Counted from the first letter of the stretch, positions 1 through 9,130 are shown. The stretch: 64,000 nt of DNA from Modestobacter lapidis (GCA_019779905.1 JABAKE010000020.1:1-64000); one strand, 5' to 3'. Made by a program: numbers and translations. Notes: generated by a model from the sequence alone, not told the origin.

Positions 1-215
1 TCGAGCGTGCCGGCGATGTCCCCGAACATCTGGCCGATCTGCTCCTTGCCGGTGGCCAGGCCCCACTTGGGGAAGGCGACCTGGGCGTCGTCGGCGAACA
101 GGTCGAGGATGCTGCCGCCGGTCGAGGTGACCCCGCCGTTGTCGAACGCCTTGAGGTACTCCAGCGCCACGGACTTGCGCTGCTCGTCGGTCATGGTCTC
201 GCGGGTCAGGGCCAT
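1..215 (-). CDS. SnoaL-like (NTF2 fold) protein, C-terminus cut off by window edge
   Basis: The reverse strand encodes a protein starting MALTRETMTDEQRKSV and running off the left edge, so only about 71 N-terminal residues are visible. A helix is followed by an AFDNGG turn and a LDLFADDAQVAFPKWG segment, the usual pattern of SnoaL-like/NTF2-fold proteins in which a small molecule sits in a cone-shaped pocket. Such proteins act as isomerases, cyclases, dehydratase-like enzymes or ligand binders, so no reaction can be assigned. A flavoprotein dehydrogenase lies just upstream on the same strand, separated by 65 bases, which suggests co-transcription. A second protein of the same fold lies at 38364-39044. 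Confidence 0.7.
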   Translation of the reverse strand, partial: MALTRETMTDEQRKSVALEYLKAFDNGGVTSTGGSILDLFADDAQVAFPKWGLATGKEQIGQMFGDIAGTL

Positions 216-280
216 GGGGTCTCCTGCGTCATCGAAGGGGGAGTCGAAGGGGGAGTCGGGTGGAGGAGGTCGGTGACGGG

Positions 281-1960
281 TCAGGCGGGGGTGGTGGACG
301 GGTCGCGGACCGGCTCCCGGTCGGCGGCCGTGGCGGCGCGGTGGGCGAAGGCGATGATCGGGCCGAGCGTCGCGCCGCCGGCCCAGTACGCCTGCGCGGA
401 CGCCGAGGCCACGCAGTTGCCCACCCCGTAGAGGCCGGGGACGGGAGCGCCGATGCTGTCCAGCACCTGACCGTCGGGGCTGGTGCGCGGGCCGCCCTTG
501 GTGTCCAGCGTGCCGGCGGTGATCAGACTGGCGTAGTAGGGGCCGTCCCCGATCGGCCACATGGTCGGGTTGGTGCGGCCGGGCTCGTCCTTGACCGGGC
601 CGTTGAACAGCAGCTGCACCGGCTTCTCGCCGCGGTGGAAGTCCTCGTCGACCCCGCGTGCGGCGAAGCCGTTGAAGCGCTCGATCGTGGCCCGCAGGTT
701 CGGGAGGAAGTCGTCACTCAGCGCGAGGCCGCCGGTGACCGCGGCGTACCGGGCCAGGCGCGCAGCGACGGCGGCGGCCAGCTCCTCCAAGGTCGCGCCG
801 CTGATGACGTGCGAGTCGTCGGCGCCGGGCGGCACTACCTGGCGGCCGTACTCGTCGCTGGCCGAGCAGTCCTGGGTGCGCTGGTCCCAGAGCTGCACCA
901 GCACCAGGTACGGATAGGTGCCGGTCGCGGCGTCGTACCGGCCGAACGTCTGGGCCAGCTCGTTGTACTGGAGCTTCTCGTTCACCACCCGCGAGCCGCG
1001 GACGTCGACGAAGACGGTGGAGTCCCCGGCCACCGAGAACATGCCGATCATGCCGGGGTCCCGGGCGACGGCCCGCTCCAGCGGGACGGGGCACATCCAG
1101 GCGTTGTTCATGTTGCGCAGCTGGGCGCCGACCGGGCCGGCGATGGCGAGGAAGTCGCCCTCGTTGGTGACCGCCGCGCAGCCGCCGGCGACGGAGGGCG
1201 GCAGGAAGTTCCGCCGCAGGTCCGGGTCGTGGGTGAAGCCGCCGCTGGCGAAGACCACGGCCTTGCGGGCGGCCACCCGGACGGTGCGCCCGTCGATGGT
1301 GGTGGCCTCCACCCCGACGACGGCGCCGTCGTCGACGACCAGCCGCTGCACCCGGTGCCCGGTGCGCACCCCGACGCCGTCCCGCTCCGCTGCGGCGGCC
1401 ATCGCGGCCACGCCCACCGCGCCGCCGTCCGACATCGACTCCCGTGCGCCCGCGGGCACCAGCACGCGACCCTTCGGCGCCTTGTCCTCCGGCAGCTCCG
1501 ACCAGTAGTCGACGACGTCGGGGCAGTGCCGGTACCTCAGCGCCCCGCGCTCGGCGAGCAATTCGGCGGCCGGTGAGGCGCTCTCGTAGATGGCCCGGCA
1601 CATCGCGTGCTCCCACTCCGACAGCCCGAAGGTCGGCGAGGAGGGGTCGTAGCCGGCCGGGCGCGCGAGCCGGGCGACGTAGCGCAGGTAGTCCTGCTCG
1701 TCGTCGACCAGCCCGGCCGCGCGCATCGGTTCGTTGTTGGGCACCCAGTACCAGAACGCGGCCTTCGCGGCCGTGCCGCCGAGCTGTGGCGCCTTCTCCA
1801 GCAGCAGCACCTCGTTGCCGAGCCACCGGCTGAACAGGGCGGTCGGCAGGCCGCCGCCACCGCCGCCGACCACCACGACGTCGGCGCTGAGGTCGGCGGG
1901 GCGGTCGGCGGGGACGGGCGCCGCGGACTCGCGGGCGGGCACGGGAGAGGGGGCTGGCAT
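281..1960 (-). CDS. FAD-dependent oxidoreductase, 3-ketosteroid delta-1-dehydrogenase-like
   Basis: A 559-residue flavoprotein of the FAD_binding_2 (fumarate reductase/KstD) family. The N-terminus carries the dinucleotide fold VVVGGGGGGLPTALF near residues 26-40, followed by an acidic strand end (LLLEKA) for the ribose. A GGTAAKAAFWYW segment follows, and a C-terminal GNCVASASAQAYWAGGATLG motif closes the FAD site. These enzymes remove hydrogen next to a carbonyl in steroids or steroid-like rings; the substrate here is unknown. The ATG at 1960 was chosen because a GAGG ribosome site precedes it; longer forms overlap the divergent SDR gene. It probably shares a transcript with the SnoaL-like gene downstream. 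Confidence 0.85.
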   Translation of the reverse strand: MPAPSPVPARESAAPVPADRPADLSADVVVVGGGGGGLPTALFSRWLGNEVLLLEKAPQLGGTAAKAAFWYWVPNNEPMRAAGLVDDEQDYLRYVARLARPAGYDPSSPTFGLSEWEHAMCRAIYESASPAAELLAERGALRYRHCPDVVDYWSELPEDKAPKGRVLVPAGARESMSDGGAVGVAAMAAAAERDGVGVRTGHRVQRLVVDDGAVVGVEATTIDGRTVRVAARKAVVFASGGFTHDPDLRRNFLPPSVAGGCAAVTNEGDFLAIAGPVGAQLRNMNNAWMCPVPLERAVARDPGMIGMFSVAGDSTVFVDVRGSRVVNEKLQYNELAQTFGRYDAATGTYPYLVLVQLWDQRTQDCSASDEYGRQVVPPGADDSHVISGATLEELAAAVAARLARYAAVTGGLALSDDFLPNLRATIERFNGFAARGVDEDFHRGEKPVQLLFNGPVKDEPGRTNPTMWPIGDGPYYASLITAGTLDTKGGPRTSPDGQVLDSIGAPVPGLYGVGNCVASASAQAYWAGGATLGPIIAFAHRAATAADREPVRDPSTTPA

Positions 1961-2081
1961 CGGGACCTCGCTGTCCGTCAGGTGCGGGGCGGGCACCGCG
2001 GCGGCCGCGGTGTCCGGTCCTGACCTTGGCACGGACCGGCACCCGGTGTGAAGCACGTCACCGACCGGGTAGGCAGCGGCC

Positions 2082-2918
2082 ATGACCATGACCATGACCG
2101 AGACCACGACCGGGCCCGGAGAGCACCGTCGCGTCGCCGTCGTCACCGGGTCGGAGTCGGGCATCGGCCGGGCCACCGCCGTGGCCCTGGCCGAGCAGGG
2201 CTGCGACATCGGCGTCACCTGGTACCGCGACCGGGGCGACGGGGAGGCGACCGCGGAGCTGGTCCGCCGGGCCGGGCGGCGGGCCGAGCTGCGGCACCTC
2301 GACCTGACCGCGCTGCCCGGCGCCGCCGCTGTCGTCGACGAGCTCGCCGACGCGCTCGCCGGGCTCGACGTCCTGGTCAACTGCGCCGGCACCGGGCACC
2401 TGTCCACGGTGCTCGAGACCGACTACGACACCTGGCGCACCGTGCTGACCACCGACCTCGACGGGGCGTTCCTCTGCCTGCAGCGGGCCGCGCGGCGGAT
2501 GGTCGCCGCCGGCCGCGGCGGCCGGATCGTCAACGTCACCAGCGTGCACGAGCACCAGCCGCGGGTCGGCAACGCCGCCTACAGCGCGGCCAAGGCCGGC
2601 CTCGGCCTGCTCACCAGGGTGGCCGCGCTGGAACTCGGGGAGCACGGCATCACGGTCAACGCGGTCGCTCCCGGTGAGATCGCCACCGCGATGACCGGCC
2701 AGGAGGACGAGGACCCCACCGCGGCCGGGCACGAGCGCCCCGGCGTCCCGCTCGGCCGGCCCGGGAACGCGCGTGAGGTGGCCGCCGTCATCGCCTTCCT
2801 CGCCTCGCCGGCGGCGAGCTACGTCACCGGGGCGTCCTGGCCGGTGGACGGGGGGATGATGCAGATGGGCCCGCAGGCCGGGTCGCACCTGACCAGTGAC
2901 GAGTGGCGCCGCCCCTGA
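2082..2918 (+). CDS. SDR family oxidoreductase
   Basis: A 278-residue classical short-chain dehydrogenase/reductase. The TGSESGIG cofactor loop lies near residue 22, NCAG near residue 102, a catalytic Ser before the YSAAKAG (YxxxK) motif near residue 170, and the C-terminal SYVTGASWPVDGG motif is present. A basic/polar residue pattern after the second strand (TWYRDRG) suggests NADP(H), with low confidence. The N-terminus has a repeated MTMTMTETTT stretch from a short CATGAC repeat, so a start a few codons downstream is possible. It diverges from the KstD-like flavoprotein, and both could act on the same cyclic alcohol or ketone, but this is only inferred from position. Confidence 0.85.
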   Translation: MTMTMTETTTGPGEHRRVAVVTGSESGIGRATAVALAEQGCDIGVTWYRDRGDGEATAELVRRAGRRAELRHLDLTALPGAAAVVDELADALAGLDVLVNCAGTGHLSTVLETDYDTWRTVLTTDLDGAFLCLQRAARRMVAAGRGGRIVNVTSVHEHQPRVGNAAYSAAKAGLGLLTRVAALELGEHGITVNAVAPGEIATAMTGQEDEDPTAAGHERPGVPLGRPGNAREVAAVIAFLASPAASYVTGASWPVDGGMMQMGPQAGSHLTSDEWRRP

Positions 2919-2939
2919 GCCCGGCCCGACCGTGCCGGG

Positions 2940-3857
2940 TCACCCGAGCAGCGCCGCAACGACGAACAGCACCGGCACGGACAGCACCGTGCTGAGCGTG
3001 ATGGTCTCCCGGGCGAGGTCCACGCCGGTCCGGTAGGTCACGGCGAAGACGAGCAGGTTCTGCGCCGCCGGCAGGGCCGACAGCACCACGACGACCAGCA
3101 ACCCGTCGCGGTCCAGGCCCAGCCCGGTGCCCAGCAGCCAGGCCGCCGTCGGGGCCAGCAGCAGCTTGAGCGCCACCGCCAGCAGCACCGGACCCCGGTC
3201 GGGCCCCCGGCCGGGCCATGGGCTGCCCCGCAGCGACATGCCGTACGCCAGCAGGACCGCCGGCACCGCGAGCCCGCCGATCACCCCGACCGGGTCCAGC
3301 AGCAAGGGCGGCAGCGACCAGCCTGTCCCGGAGACGACCAGCCCCGCGACCGAGCCCACCAGCACGGGGTTGCGGAACGGCGTCCACACTCGCGACCACC
3401 TCGTACCCGTGCCGTCCGCCACGGTCACGTCCAGCACGGTGAGCGCCACGGGAACCAGCAGGACCAGCTGGAAGAGCAGCACCGGGGCGACCGCGCCGGC
3501 ATCGCCCAGCACGTAGACGGCGATCGGGATGCCCAGGTTCGCCGCGTTCACCTGGCTGGCGCCGAGGGCCCCGATGGTCGTCGTCCCCACGCCCCAGCGG
3601 CGGACCGCACCGACCGCGGCGAACAGCGCTGCCGACAGCAGTGCCGCGCCGGAGATGACGACCAGCGTGCGGGAGAACACCACGGATAGGTCGGCCGCGG
3701 CGAGCGTCGTGAACAGCAGCGCGGGAGTCGCCACGGAGAACGCCACCCGGGACAGCACCGCCGGGGCGTGCGGCCCGAGCGTGCCGCTCCGGGCGAGCAG
3801 GTAGCCGACCGCGATCACGGCCCCGATGACGGAGAACCCCGACAGGACACCGCTCAC
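2940..3857 (-). CDS. AEC family transporter (auxin efflux carrier type)
   Basis: About 305 residues, almost entirely hydrophobic, with about ten predicted membrane segments in two five-helix halves. The N-terminal VIGAVIAVGYLLARSG segment and the internal NAANLGIPIAVYVLGD sequence match the conserved Asn/Pro region of the AEC superfamily; PAAQNLLVFAV is the matching motif in the second half. Members export or import small organic acids and auxin-like compounds; the substrate is unknown. The GTG at 3857 was chosen because it places the first helix right after the start and gives a family-typical length; a longer form adds a non-hydrophobic, arginine-rich leader. It converges with the SDR gene. 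Confidence 0.85.
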   Translation of the reverse strand: MSGVLSGFSVIGAVIAVGYLLARSGTLGPHAPAVLSRVAFSVATPALLFTTLAAADLSVVFSRTLVVISGAALLSAALFAAVGAVRRWGVGTTTIGALGASQVNAANLGIPIAVYVLGDAGAVAPVLLFQLVLLVPVALTVLDVTVADGTGTRWSRVWTPFRNPVLVGSVAGLVVSGTGWSLPPLLLDPVGVIGGLAVPAVLLAYGMSLRGSPWPGRGPDRGPVLLAVALKLLLAPTAAWLLGTGLGLDRDGLLVVVVLSALPAAQNLLVFAVTYRTGVDLARETITLSTVLSVPVLFVVAALLG

Positions 3858-4075
3858 CGGGCGGCCGGCCGGCCGGCCTCCGGACGGGCGGCGGTGTCGC
3901 GGCACTGGCTGGTCATCACGATGCACAGGATGACGACCGCCCCACCGGGCAGGTCGTCGGGTCACCGGCCGACACCGCGGTTCACCTGCACCCGCGGGAC
4001 CGGCGACGCCGGTCTTCCTCCGGGCGGGGGTCCGGGCCGCCGCTACGAGGTCCGCCGACCCGGCACACTGACCGG

Positions 4076-5599
4076 ATGACCGAGAGCCCGGCCCCGTCGA
4101 CCGCTGCCGCGGCGTGCGCCGTCCCGGACGTCCGGGACGGCACCGTGCTGGTGCCCGGTGAGACGTGCTGGCGCATCGAGCGGGCGGACGAGTACGTCGT
4201 GTTCGTCGACGCCGCCGACTACTTCGCCGTCCTCAAGCAGGCGGTGCTGCGTGCCCGGCGACGGGTGCTGTTCATCGGCTGGGACTTCGAGCCGCGCATC
4301 CGGCTGGACCCGCGGAGCCCCGGCCGGGCCCGGGACGACCGCCTCGGGCGGATCCTGGAGGCGGCGGTGCGGGGCAACCCGGACCTGGAGATCGGTGTCC
4401 TGCAGTGGGGCATGGGGATGCTGGAGTCGCTGCGGCGCGGCTTGGTGCCCGTCGTGCTGCTCCGTCGCCGGGCACCCGACCGGCTCCGCTTCGCCGCCGA
4501 CCACCACCACCCGCTCGGCGCCGCCCACCACCAGAAGATCGTGGTGATCGACGACTGCCTGGCCTTCGCCGGCGGCATCGACGTGACCGCCGACCGGTGG
4601 GACACCTCCGACCACCTCGACTGGCACCGGCACCGGCACCGGCCCACGTCCCGGCGGTCGACCGGCCCCTGGCACGACGTGACCACGCTGGTCTCCGGTC
4701 CCGCGGCCCGCGCCCTGGGCGACCTGGCCCGCGAACGGTGGGAGAGCGGCACCGGGAACCGGCTGGAACCGGTCGCGGACCAGCAGGCGTGCTGGCCCGA
4801 CGGGGTGCAGCCGCTGCTGACCGACGTGGACGTCGCCATCTCCCGCACCCGTCCCCGGCACGGCGGCACGGAGCTCGTGCACGAGATCGAGCTGCTGTGG
4901 CTGGCGGCCATCGCCGGCGCCCGGGAGACCGTCTACATCGAGGCGCAGTACTTCGCCAACCGCCGGGTCGCCGAGGCGATCGCCGAGCGCCTGGGCGAGG
5001 CGGACGGTCCGGAGTTCGTGGTGGTGAACCCGGAGGCGGCCGACGGCTGGCTGGAGGAGAAGGCGATGGGCACCGCCCGGGCGCGGCTGCTCGGCCTGGT
5101 CCGGCGGGCCGACGTGCACGACCGTTTCCGGGTCTACGTGCCGGTGACCGACGGCGGCCGGCCGGTGTACGTGCACGCCAAGGTGCTGGTGGTCGACGAC
5201 CGGATGCTGCGGATCGGCAGCTCCAACCTCAACAACCGCTCCATGGGCCTGGACACCGAATGCGACGTGACGGTGGAGGTCCGGCCGGACGACGCCCGCC
5301 GGGACGAGCTGGCCGCGGTCGTCCTCGGGATGCGGCACCGGTTGCTCGGGGAGCACCTCGGCGTCGATCCCGGCGCGGTGGCCGACGCGGTCGCGGCCCA
5401 CGACGGGTCCCTCGTCCGCGCGGTGGACAGCCTGCTCCGGCCGGCGGGGCGGTCGCTGCGGCCGTTCCAGCCGCCCGAGCAGGGCGTCGTCGATCGCGCC
5501 CTGTCCGCGACCGAGCTGCTCGACGCCGAGCGCACCCCCGACCGGTGGAGCCGCGTCCGGCGGACGTTCCTGCGCCGCTCCCGTCGCCGGCGGCGCTGA
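4076..5599 (+). CDS. Phospholipase D-like protein
   Basis: A 507-residue phospholipase D superfamily protein with two HKD-type catalytic motifs. The first is HHQKIVVIDDCLAFAGGID near residues 156-170, the second HAKVLVVDDRMLRIGSSNLN near residues 366-385, followed by the NNRSMGLDTE segment typical of cardiolipin synthase/PLD enzymes. Both active-site His and Lys are present, so activity as a phosphodiesterase or transphosphatidylase is likely. No signal peptide is seen and the C-terminus is very arginine-rich, which may bind phosphate head groups or nucleic acid. The gene converges on a lipoprotein gene 17 bases away. Confidence 0.88.
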   Translation: MTESPAPSTAAAACAVPDVRDGTVLVPGETCWRIERADEYVVFVDAADYFAVLKQAVLRARRRVLFIGWDFEPRIRLDPRSPGRARDDRLGRILEAAVRGNPDLEIGVLQWGMGMLESLRRGLVPVVLLRRRAPDRLRFAADHHHPLGAAHHQKIVVIDDCLAFAGGIDVTADRWDTSDHLDWHRHRHRPTSRRSTGPWHDVTTLVSGPAARALGDLARERWESGTGNRLEPVADQQACWPDGVQPLLTDVDVAISRTRPRHGGTELVHEIELLWLAAIAGARETVYIEAQYFANRRVAEAIAERLGEADGPEFVVVNPEAADGWLEEKAMGTARARLLGLVRRADVHDRFRVYVPVTDGGRPVYVHAKVLVVDDRMLRIGSSNLNNRSMGLDTECDVTVEVRPDDARRDELAAVVLGMRHRLLGEHLGVDPGAVADAVAAHDGSLVRAVDSLLRPAGRSLRPFQPPEQGVVDRALSATELLDAERTPDRWSRVRRTFLRRSRRRRR

Positions 5600-5616
5600 C
5601 CGGGGCGCCGACCGCG

Positions 5617-6225
5617 TCAGCCGCAGGACGGGCCGTCGTCCTCCGGTCGGACGACCGGCTCGGCCGGCGGCGTCGTGGACGCCACCGCCGGCAGGTCCGC
5701 GCCCGCCGTCCGGCCGAACTCCTGGGTGGCCCAGACCGAGCCGTCGTCGGCGCAGACCACGCCCACACCCAGCCGGTCCCAACCGGGGTTGAGCACGTTG
5801 ACCCGGTGGGAGTCGGACCGCATCCAGCCGGCGTGGATCGTCCCGGCCGGCACCGGCCCGGTGGCCCGGAAGATGTTCTCGCCCATCGCGCGGAAGCCGG
5901 CCAGCTCTTCCCGCCGGAGGACCTGGCCGATGTCCTGGTGCTCGAACGTGCCGGTGGCGGCCATCTCGGCGCTCCACTCCCGGGCGACGCCGGCCAGCGC
6001 GTCGTTCCACGACACCGGGGCGAGCCCGCGCGCCTCCCGCTCGTCGTTCACCCGGTCGAACACCGCCCGTGCGATCTGCTCCTCGGCGGGGGCGGACTCC
6101 CCGCCGGCCGGCGCGGACTGGGGGGCCGGTGCGCTGCCCCGGGGCGACCCGCTGAGATCGACCGCGCAGCCGCTCGCCAGCGCGAGGACGGCGAGCAGGA
6201 CCAGCAGCGCGCGGTACCGGAGCAT
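5617..6225 (-). CDS. CAP/SCP domain lipoprotein
   Basis: A 202-residue exported protein. The N-terminus MLRYRALLVLLAVLALASGC is a lipoprotein signal with lipobox LASGC, so the mature protein should be lipid-anchored outside the membrane. After a Pro/Ala/Ser linker comes a cysteine-rich secretory/CAP domain: FDRVNDEREARGLAPVSWND, then FEHQDIG, GENIF and HAGWMRSDSHRVNVLNPGWD. The CAP cavity residues His (FEHQD), Glu (MGENI) and His (SDSHR) are present. Bacterial CAP proteins are implicated in lipid binding or envelope interaction, but few have a defined activity. The ATG at 6225 gives a compact, well-formed signal peptide. Confidence 0.88.
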   Translation of the reverse strand: MLRYRALLVLLAVLALASGCAVDLSGSPRGSAPAPQSAPAGGESAPAEEQIARAVFDRVNDEREARGLAPVSWNDALAGVAREWSAEMAATGTFEHQDIGQVLRREELAGFRAMGENIFRATGPVPAGTIHAGWMRSDSHRVNVLNPGWDRLGVGVVCADDGSVWATQEFGRTAGADLPAVASTTPPAEPVVRPEDDGPSCG

Positions 6226-6351
6226 GCCGGGGGATACCCGCGATCCGGTCGTGCAGCCGCGTGGCGCGGGATCGCGACCGACCCGTGACCCGAGCCGGCG
6301 CGGAGACCGGGGAAGGGCTTCCCCGGCCGCTGGGGGCGGCACCATGGCGGC

Positions 6352-7326
6352 ATGGACCTCGCCGACATCGCCGACGGGCTCTACGCCGTCCCGCCGGAGG
6401 ACTTCGTCGCCGAGCGGACCGCGGCCCGCGACCGGGCCAGGGCGGCGGGGGACAAGGCGCTGGCCGCGGAGATCGCCGGATTGCCCAAGCCGTCGACGGC
6501 GGCATGGGTGTGCAACCTGCTGGCCCGCCGGCAGCACGGGGAGATCGCCCAGCTGGTCGAGCTCGGCGGACTCATGCGCACCGCGCAGGCCACCCTCTCC
6601 GGTGACCAGCTGAAGGAGCTGGGCAAGCAGCGTGCCCAGGTGATCGCGGCGCTCACCCGGCAGGCCCGGGCACTGGCCGCGGCGGAGGGGCACCCGGTGA
6701 GCAGTGCGATCGCCGAACAGGTGCAGGGCACGCTGCGCGCCGCGGTGGCCGACACCGACGCCGGGGCCGCGCTGCTGGGCGGGCAGCTGACCGCCGCACT
6801 GACCTACAGCGGGCTCGGTCCGGTCGACCTCAGCGGCGCGGTGGCCCGCGCGAGGACGTCCGCGACGCCGCCGACGAAGGCACCGGGGAAGGCGCCCGCG
6901 AACGCGCCGGCGACGGGTACGGCCGGCAGGGACGGCGACCGGGCGGCCCGGGAGCAGCGCCGCAAGGAGGCCGAGGAGCGGGCCCGCCGGGAGGCCGAGG
7001 AGGCCCGCCGGCGCGAGCTGGCCCAGGCCGAGCAGGACGCCGAGGAGGCCGCCGCCGTCGCTCGGGACACCGCCGCCGCCGCCGAGGCCGCCGACCAGCG
7101 CGTCGCGGACACCACGGCGCGGCGGGAGGAGCTGCAGGCGCGGGTCGCCGAGCTGCAGCAGGAGCTGCGCCGCACCGAGCAGCGGGTCACCACCGCCGGT
7201 GCCGACCTGCAGGAGGCCGAGCACCGCCGGGATGCCGCCATCCGCCGGGCACGGACCGCGGCGGCCATCCGCGACCGGTCGCAGCAGCGGCTGGAGCGGC
7301 TGCGCGGCCCGGCGCCGGAGGGATGA
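6352..7326 (+). CDS. Coiled-coil protein of unknown function
   Basis: A 324-residue soluble protein with no recognised enzyme domain. The first ~150 residues form a conserved-looking actinobacterial domain beginning MDLADIADGLYAVPPEDFVA and including LPKPSTAAWVCNLLARR. After a Thr/Pro/Ala-rich linker near residues 165-195 the remaining ~125 residues are a long Ala/Glu/Arg coiled coil with heptad-like spacing. Proteins of this shape are common in actinobacteria and are usually annotated as hypothetical; I do not know a function. It ends four bases before the convergent GGDEF gene. The divergent CAP lipoprotein gene starts 126 bases upstream. Confidence 0.8.
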   Translation: MDLADIADGLYAVPPEDFVAERTAARDRARAAGDKALAAEIAGLPKPSTAAWVCNLLARRQHGEIAQLVELGGLMRTAQATLSGDQLKELGKQRAQVIAALTRQARALAAAEGHPVSSAIAEQVQGTLRAAVADTDAGAALLGGQLTAALTYSGLGPVDLSGAVARARTSATPPTKAPGKAPANAPATGTAGRDGDRAAREQRRKEAEERARREAEEARRRELAQAEQDAEEAAAVARDTAAAAEAADQRVADTTARREELQARVAELQQELRRTEQRVTTAGADLQEAEHRRDAAIRRARTAAAIRDRSQQRLERLRGPAPEG

Positions 7327-7330
7327 GGAC

Positions 7331-8290
7331 TCAGCCGGTGCCCGGACCGCGGGCGGCGCGACGGCGGTGCTTGTCCAGGTAGAGGGCGGCGTCGGCGCGG
7401 GCCAGCAGGGCGGGCAGCGTGTCGCCGTCCCCAGCGGTCGCCGTCCCCACCGACCAGGTGGCCGGGGCGCCGCCGGTCAGCCGGTCGAGCACCTCGACGG
7501 CGCCGACCGCGTCGGTGGCCGGGAGGCACAGCACGAACTCGTCGCCGCCGTGCCGGCCGAGCAGGTCGGAGGCGCGCAGCCGTGCCGACCACTGGGCGGT
7601 GAGCCGGCGCAGCAGGTCGTCCCCGGCGCCGTGCCCCTCCCGGTCGTTGACCTGCTTGAACCCGTCCAGGTCGAGCACCGCGATGGTCAGCGGCTCCCCG
7701 CCGCGGCTGGCCCGGGCCAGGCTGCGGGTGGCCTCGGCCTCCCAGGCCCGCCGGTTGGCCAGCCCGGTCAGCGGGTCGGTGGACGCCGCGGTCCGCAGCC
7801 GCGCGCTGAGCCGGCCCTGGGCCTCGGTGAGGATGCCGGCGGCCAGGACGGCGATCACCCCGGGCAGCGCGAAGCCACTGGGTTCCGCCGCGACCGCGCC
7901 GGCGCCGGCCAGGCCGACGACGAGTGCGGCGTGCATCCGGGCGGCGGTGAGAGAGAAGAAGTGCGCGGCGTACAGGCCCACCGCGATGACCACCGGGCCG
8001 AGGCCGACGATGCCGACCGCGGTGCCCGACCGCCAGGCCAGGACACCGGTGCACGCGGACAGCAGCCCCAGCGCCACGTGCGTCGCGGCGGGCACGCGAG
8101 GGCCGATGGCCCACAGCACCGCCGCGACGGTCAGCCCGGTGCCGGCGAGCAGCCAGGCCAGCCGCACCGGCGTCGCCTCCGACATCGGCCACACCGCGCT
8201 GACCCCGCACAGCGCCCCGGCCAGCGCGTGCAGCAGCACCAGCAGTGCCACCTGCGGTGACCTGCCCCCGAACGTTCCCGTCGTCTCCAT
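7331..8290 (-). CDS. Membrane diguanylate cyclase (GGDEF domain)
   Basis: A 319-residue protein with about six hydrophobic segments in residues 12-150 followed by a GGDEF domain. The domain opens DPLTGLANRRAW, has the DLDGFKQVND metal/substrate strand and an intact GGDEF active-site signature (RHGGDEFVLCLP), so synthesis of cyclic di-GMP is likely. No RxxD product-inhibition site was confirmed. No periplasmic sensor domain is evident, so the membrane bundle itself may be the sensor. The ATG at 8290 places the first membrane helix after a short cytoplasmic tail. It is divergent from the DsbA-like gene. Confidence 0.9.
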   Translation of the reverse strand: METTGTFGGRSPQVALLVLLHALAGALCGVSAVWPMSEATPVRLAWLLAGTGLTVAAVLWAIGPRVPAATHVALGLLSACTGVLAWRSGTAVGIVGLGPVVIAVGLYAAHFFSLTAARMHAALVVGLAGAGAVAAEPSGFALPGVIAVLAAGILTEAQGRLSARLRTAASTDPLTGLANRRAWEAEATRSLARASRGGEPLTIAVLDLDGFKQVNDREGHGAGDDLLRRLTAQWSARLRASDLLGRHGGDEFVLCLPATDAVGAVEVLDRLTGGAPATWSVGTATAGDGDTLPALLARADAALYLDKHRRRAARGPGTG

Positions 8291-8347
8291 GTCAGGTCCG
8301 CCATCGGCAGGTCGGCCACCCGGCTGGAGCCGGGCTACCGTCGACGG

Positions 8348-9067
8348 GTGAGTAACGCGGACCTGCACTTCTACTTCGACCCCGTCTGCCCCTTCGCCTG
8401 GCTGACCAGCAAGTGGGTGCGCTTGGTGGCCGCGCAGCGGGACATGGCCGTCGAGTGGCGGTTCATCTCGCTGCGGCTGCTCAACGCCTCGGTCGACTAC
8501 GACGCCCAGTTCCCACCCGGCTACGAGGCCGGCCACACCGCCGGCCTGCGGCTGCTGCGGGTGGCCGCCCGCACCCGGGCCGAGCACGGGCACGCGGCCG
8601 TCGCCGACCTGTACGCGGCGCTGGGGGCGCGGGTGTTCGAGTCCGGGCCCGCCGACGGCGACGGCGGCCGGCGCGGCACCCGGGAGTTCGTCGAGCCCGC
8701 CCTGACCGCCGCCGGCCTGCCGACCGGGCTGGCCGCGGCGCTGGCGGAGACGTCCTGGGACGCCCAGGTCCAGGCGGAGACCGACGAGGCGCTGGCGCTG
8801 ACCGGCAAGGACGTCGGCACCCCGATCCTGCACTTCCGGCCACCGGCCGGCACCGCCTTCTTCGGCCCGGTGATCAGCCGGCTCCCGGACGCCGACCAGG
8901 CGGTCGAGTTGTGGGACCACGTCGTCGGGCTGGCCGCCTTCCCCGGGTTCGCCGAGCTCAAGCGCAGCCTCCGCGAGCGCCCGCAGCTGCCCTCCTTCGG
9001 TGTGCCCACCGGGGACGTCGGCGTCTCGGAGGACTGGCACGGGGGCAGTCGGCGCCAGCACCGGTAG
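8348..9067 (+). CDS. DsbA family protein, mycothiol-dependent nitroreductase (Rv2466c) type
   Basis: A 239-residue thioredoxin-fold protein. The N-terminal FYFDPVCPFAWLTSKWV, the cis-proline loop DVGTPILHF and FFGPVISRLPDADQAVELWD match the Mycobacterium tuberculosis Rv2466c family, a mycothiol-dependent DsbA-like nitroreductase. The active-site motif is CPFA instead of the Cys-Pro-Trp-Cys of Rv2466c, so only the nucleophilic cysteine is present and a monothiol mechanism via mycothiol is expected. The start is the GTG at 8348; nothing upstream in frame fits. No signal peptide is present, so it is cytoplasmic. Confidence 0.85.
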   Translation: MSNADLHFYFDPVCPFAWLTSKWVRLVAAQRDMAVEWRFISLRLLNASVDYDAQFPPGYEAGHTAGLRLLRVAARTRAEHGHAAVADLYAALGARVFESGPADGDGGRRGTREFVEPALTAAGLPTGLAAALAETSWDAQVQAETDEALALTGKDVGTPILHFRPPAGTAFFGPVISRLPDADQAVELWDHVVGLAAFPGFAELKRSLRERPQLPSFGVPTGDVGVSEDWHGGSRRQHR

Positions 9068-9116
9068 CGGAGCCGACCGGGACGACGGATCCGGCGGGCA
9101 TATCCTGGCCCCAGTG

Positions 9117-9130
9117 GTTGATCACTCAAC
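9117..9130. promoter_or_regulatory. Inverted repeat upstream of ALDH gene, candidate operator
   Basis: A 14-base inverted repeat, GTTGATCACTCAAC, has 5-base arms around a 4-base centre and lies 19 bases before the ALDH start, next to the GAGGAG-type ribosome site. It may be an operator for a TetR- or GntR-type regulator, but no such regulator gene is adjacent. Confidence 0.35.

Noticed and set aside
1961-2407. Longer version of the KstD-like flavoprotein starting at 2407
   Set aside because: The extra N-terminal part is low-complexity, has no flavoprotein homology and overlaps the divergent SDR gene; a ribosome site lies at 1960.
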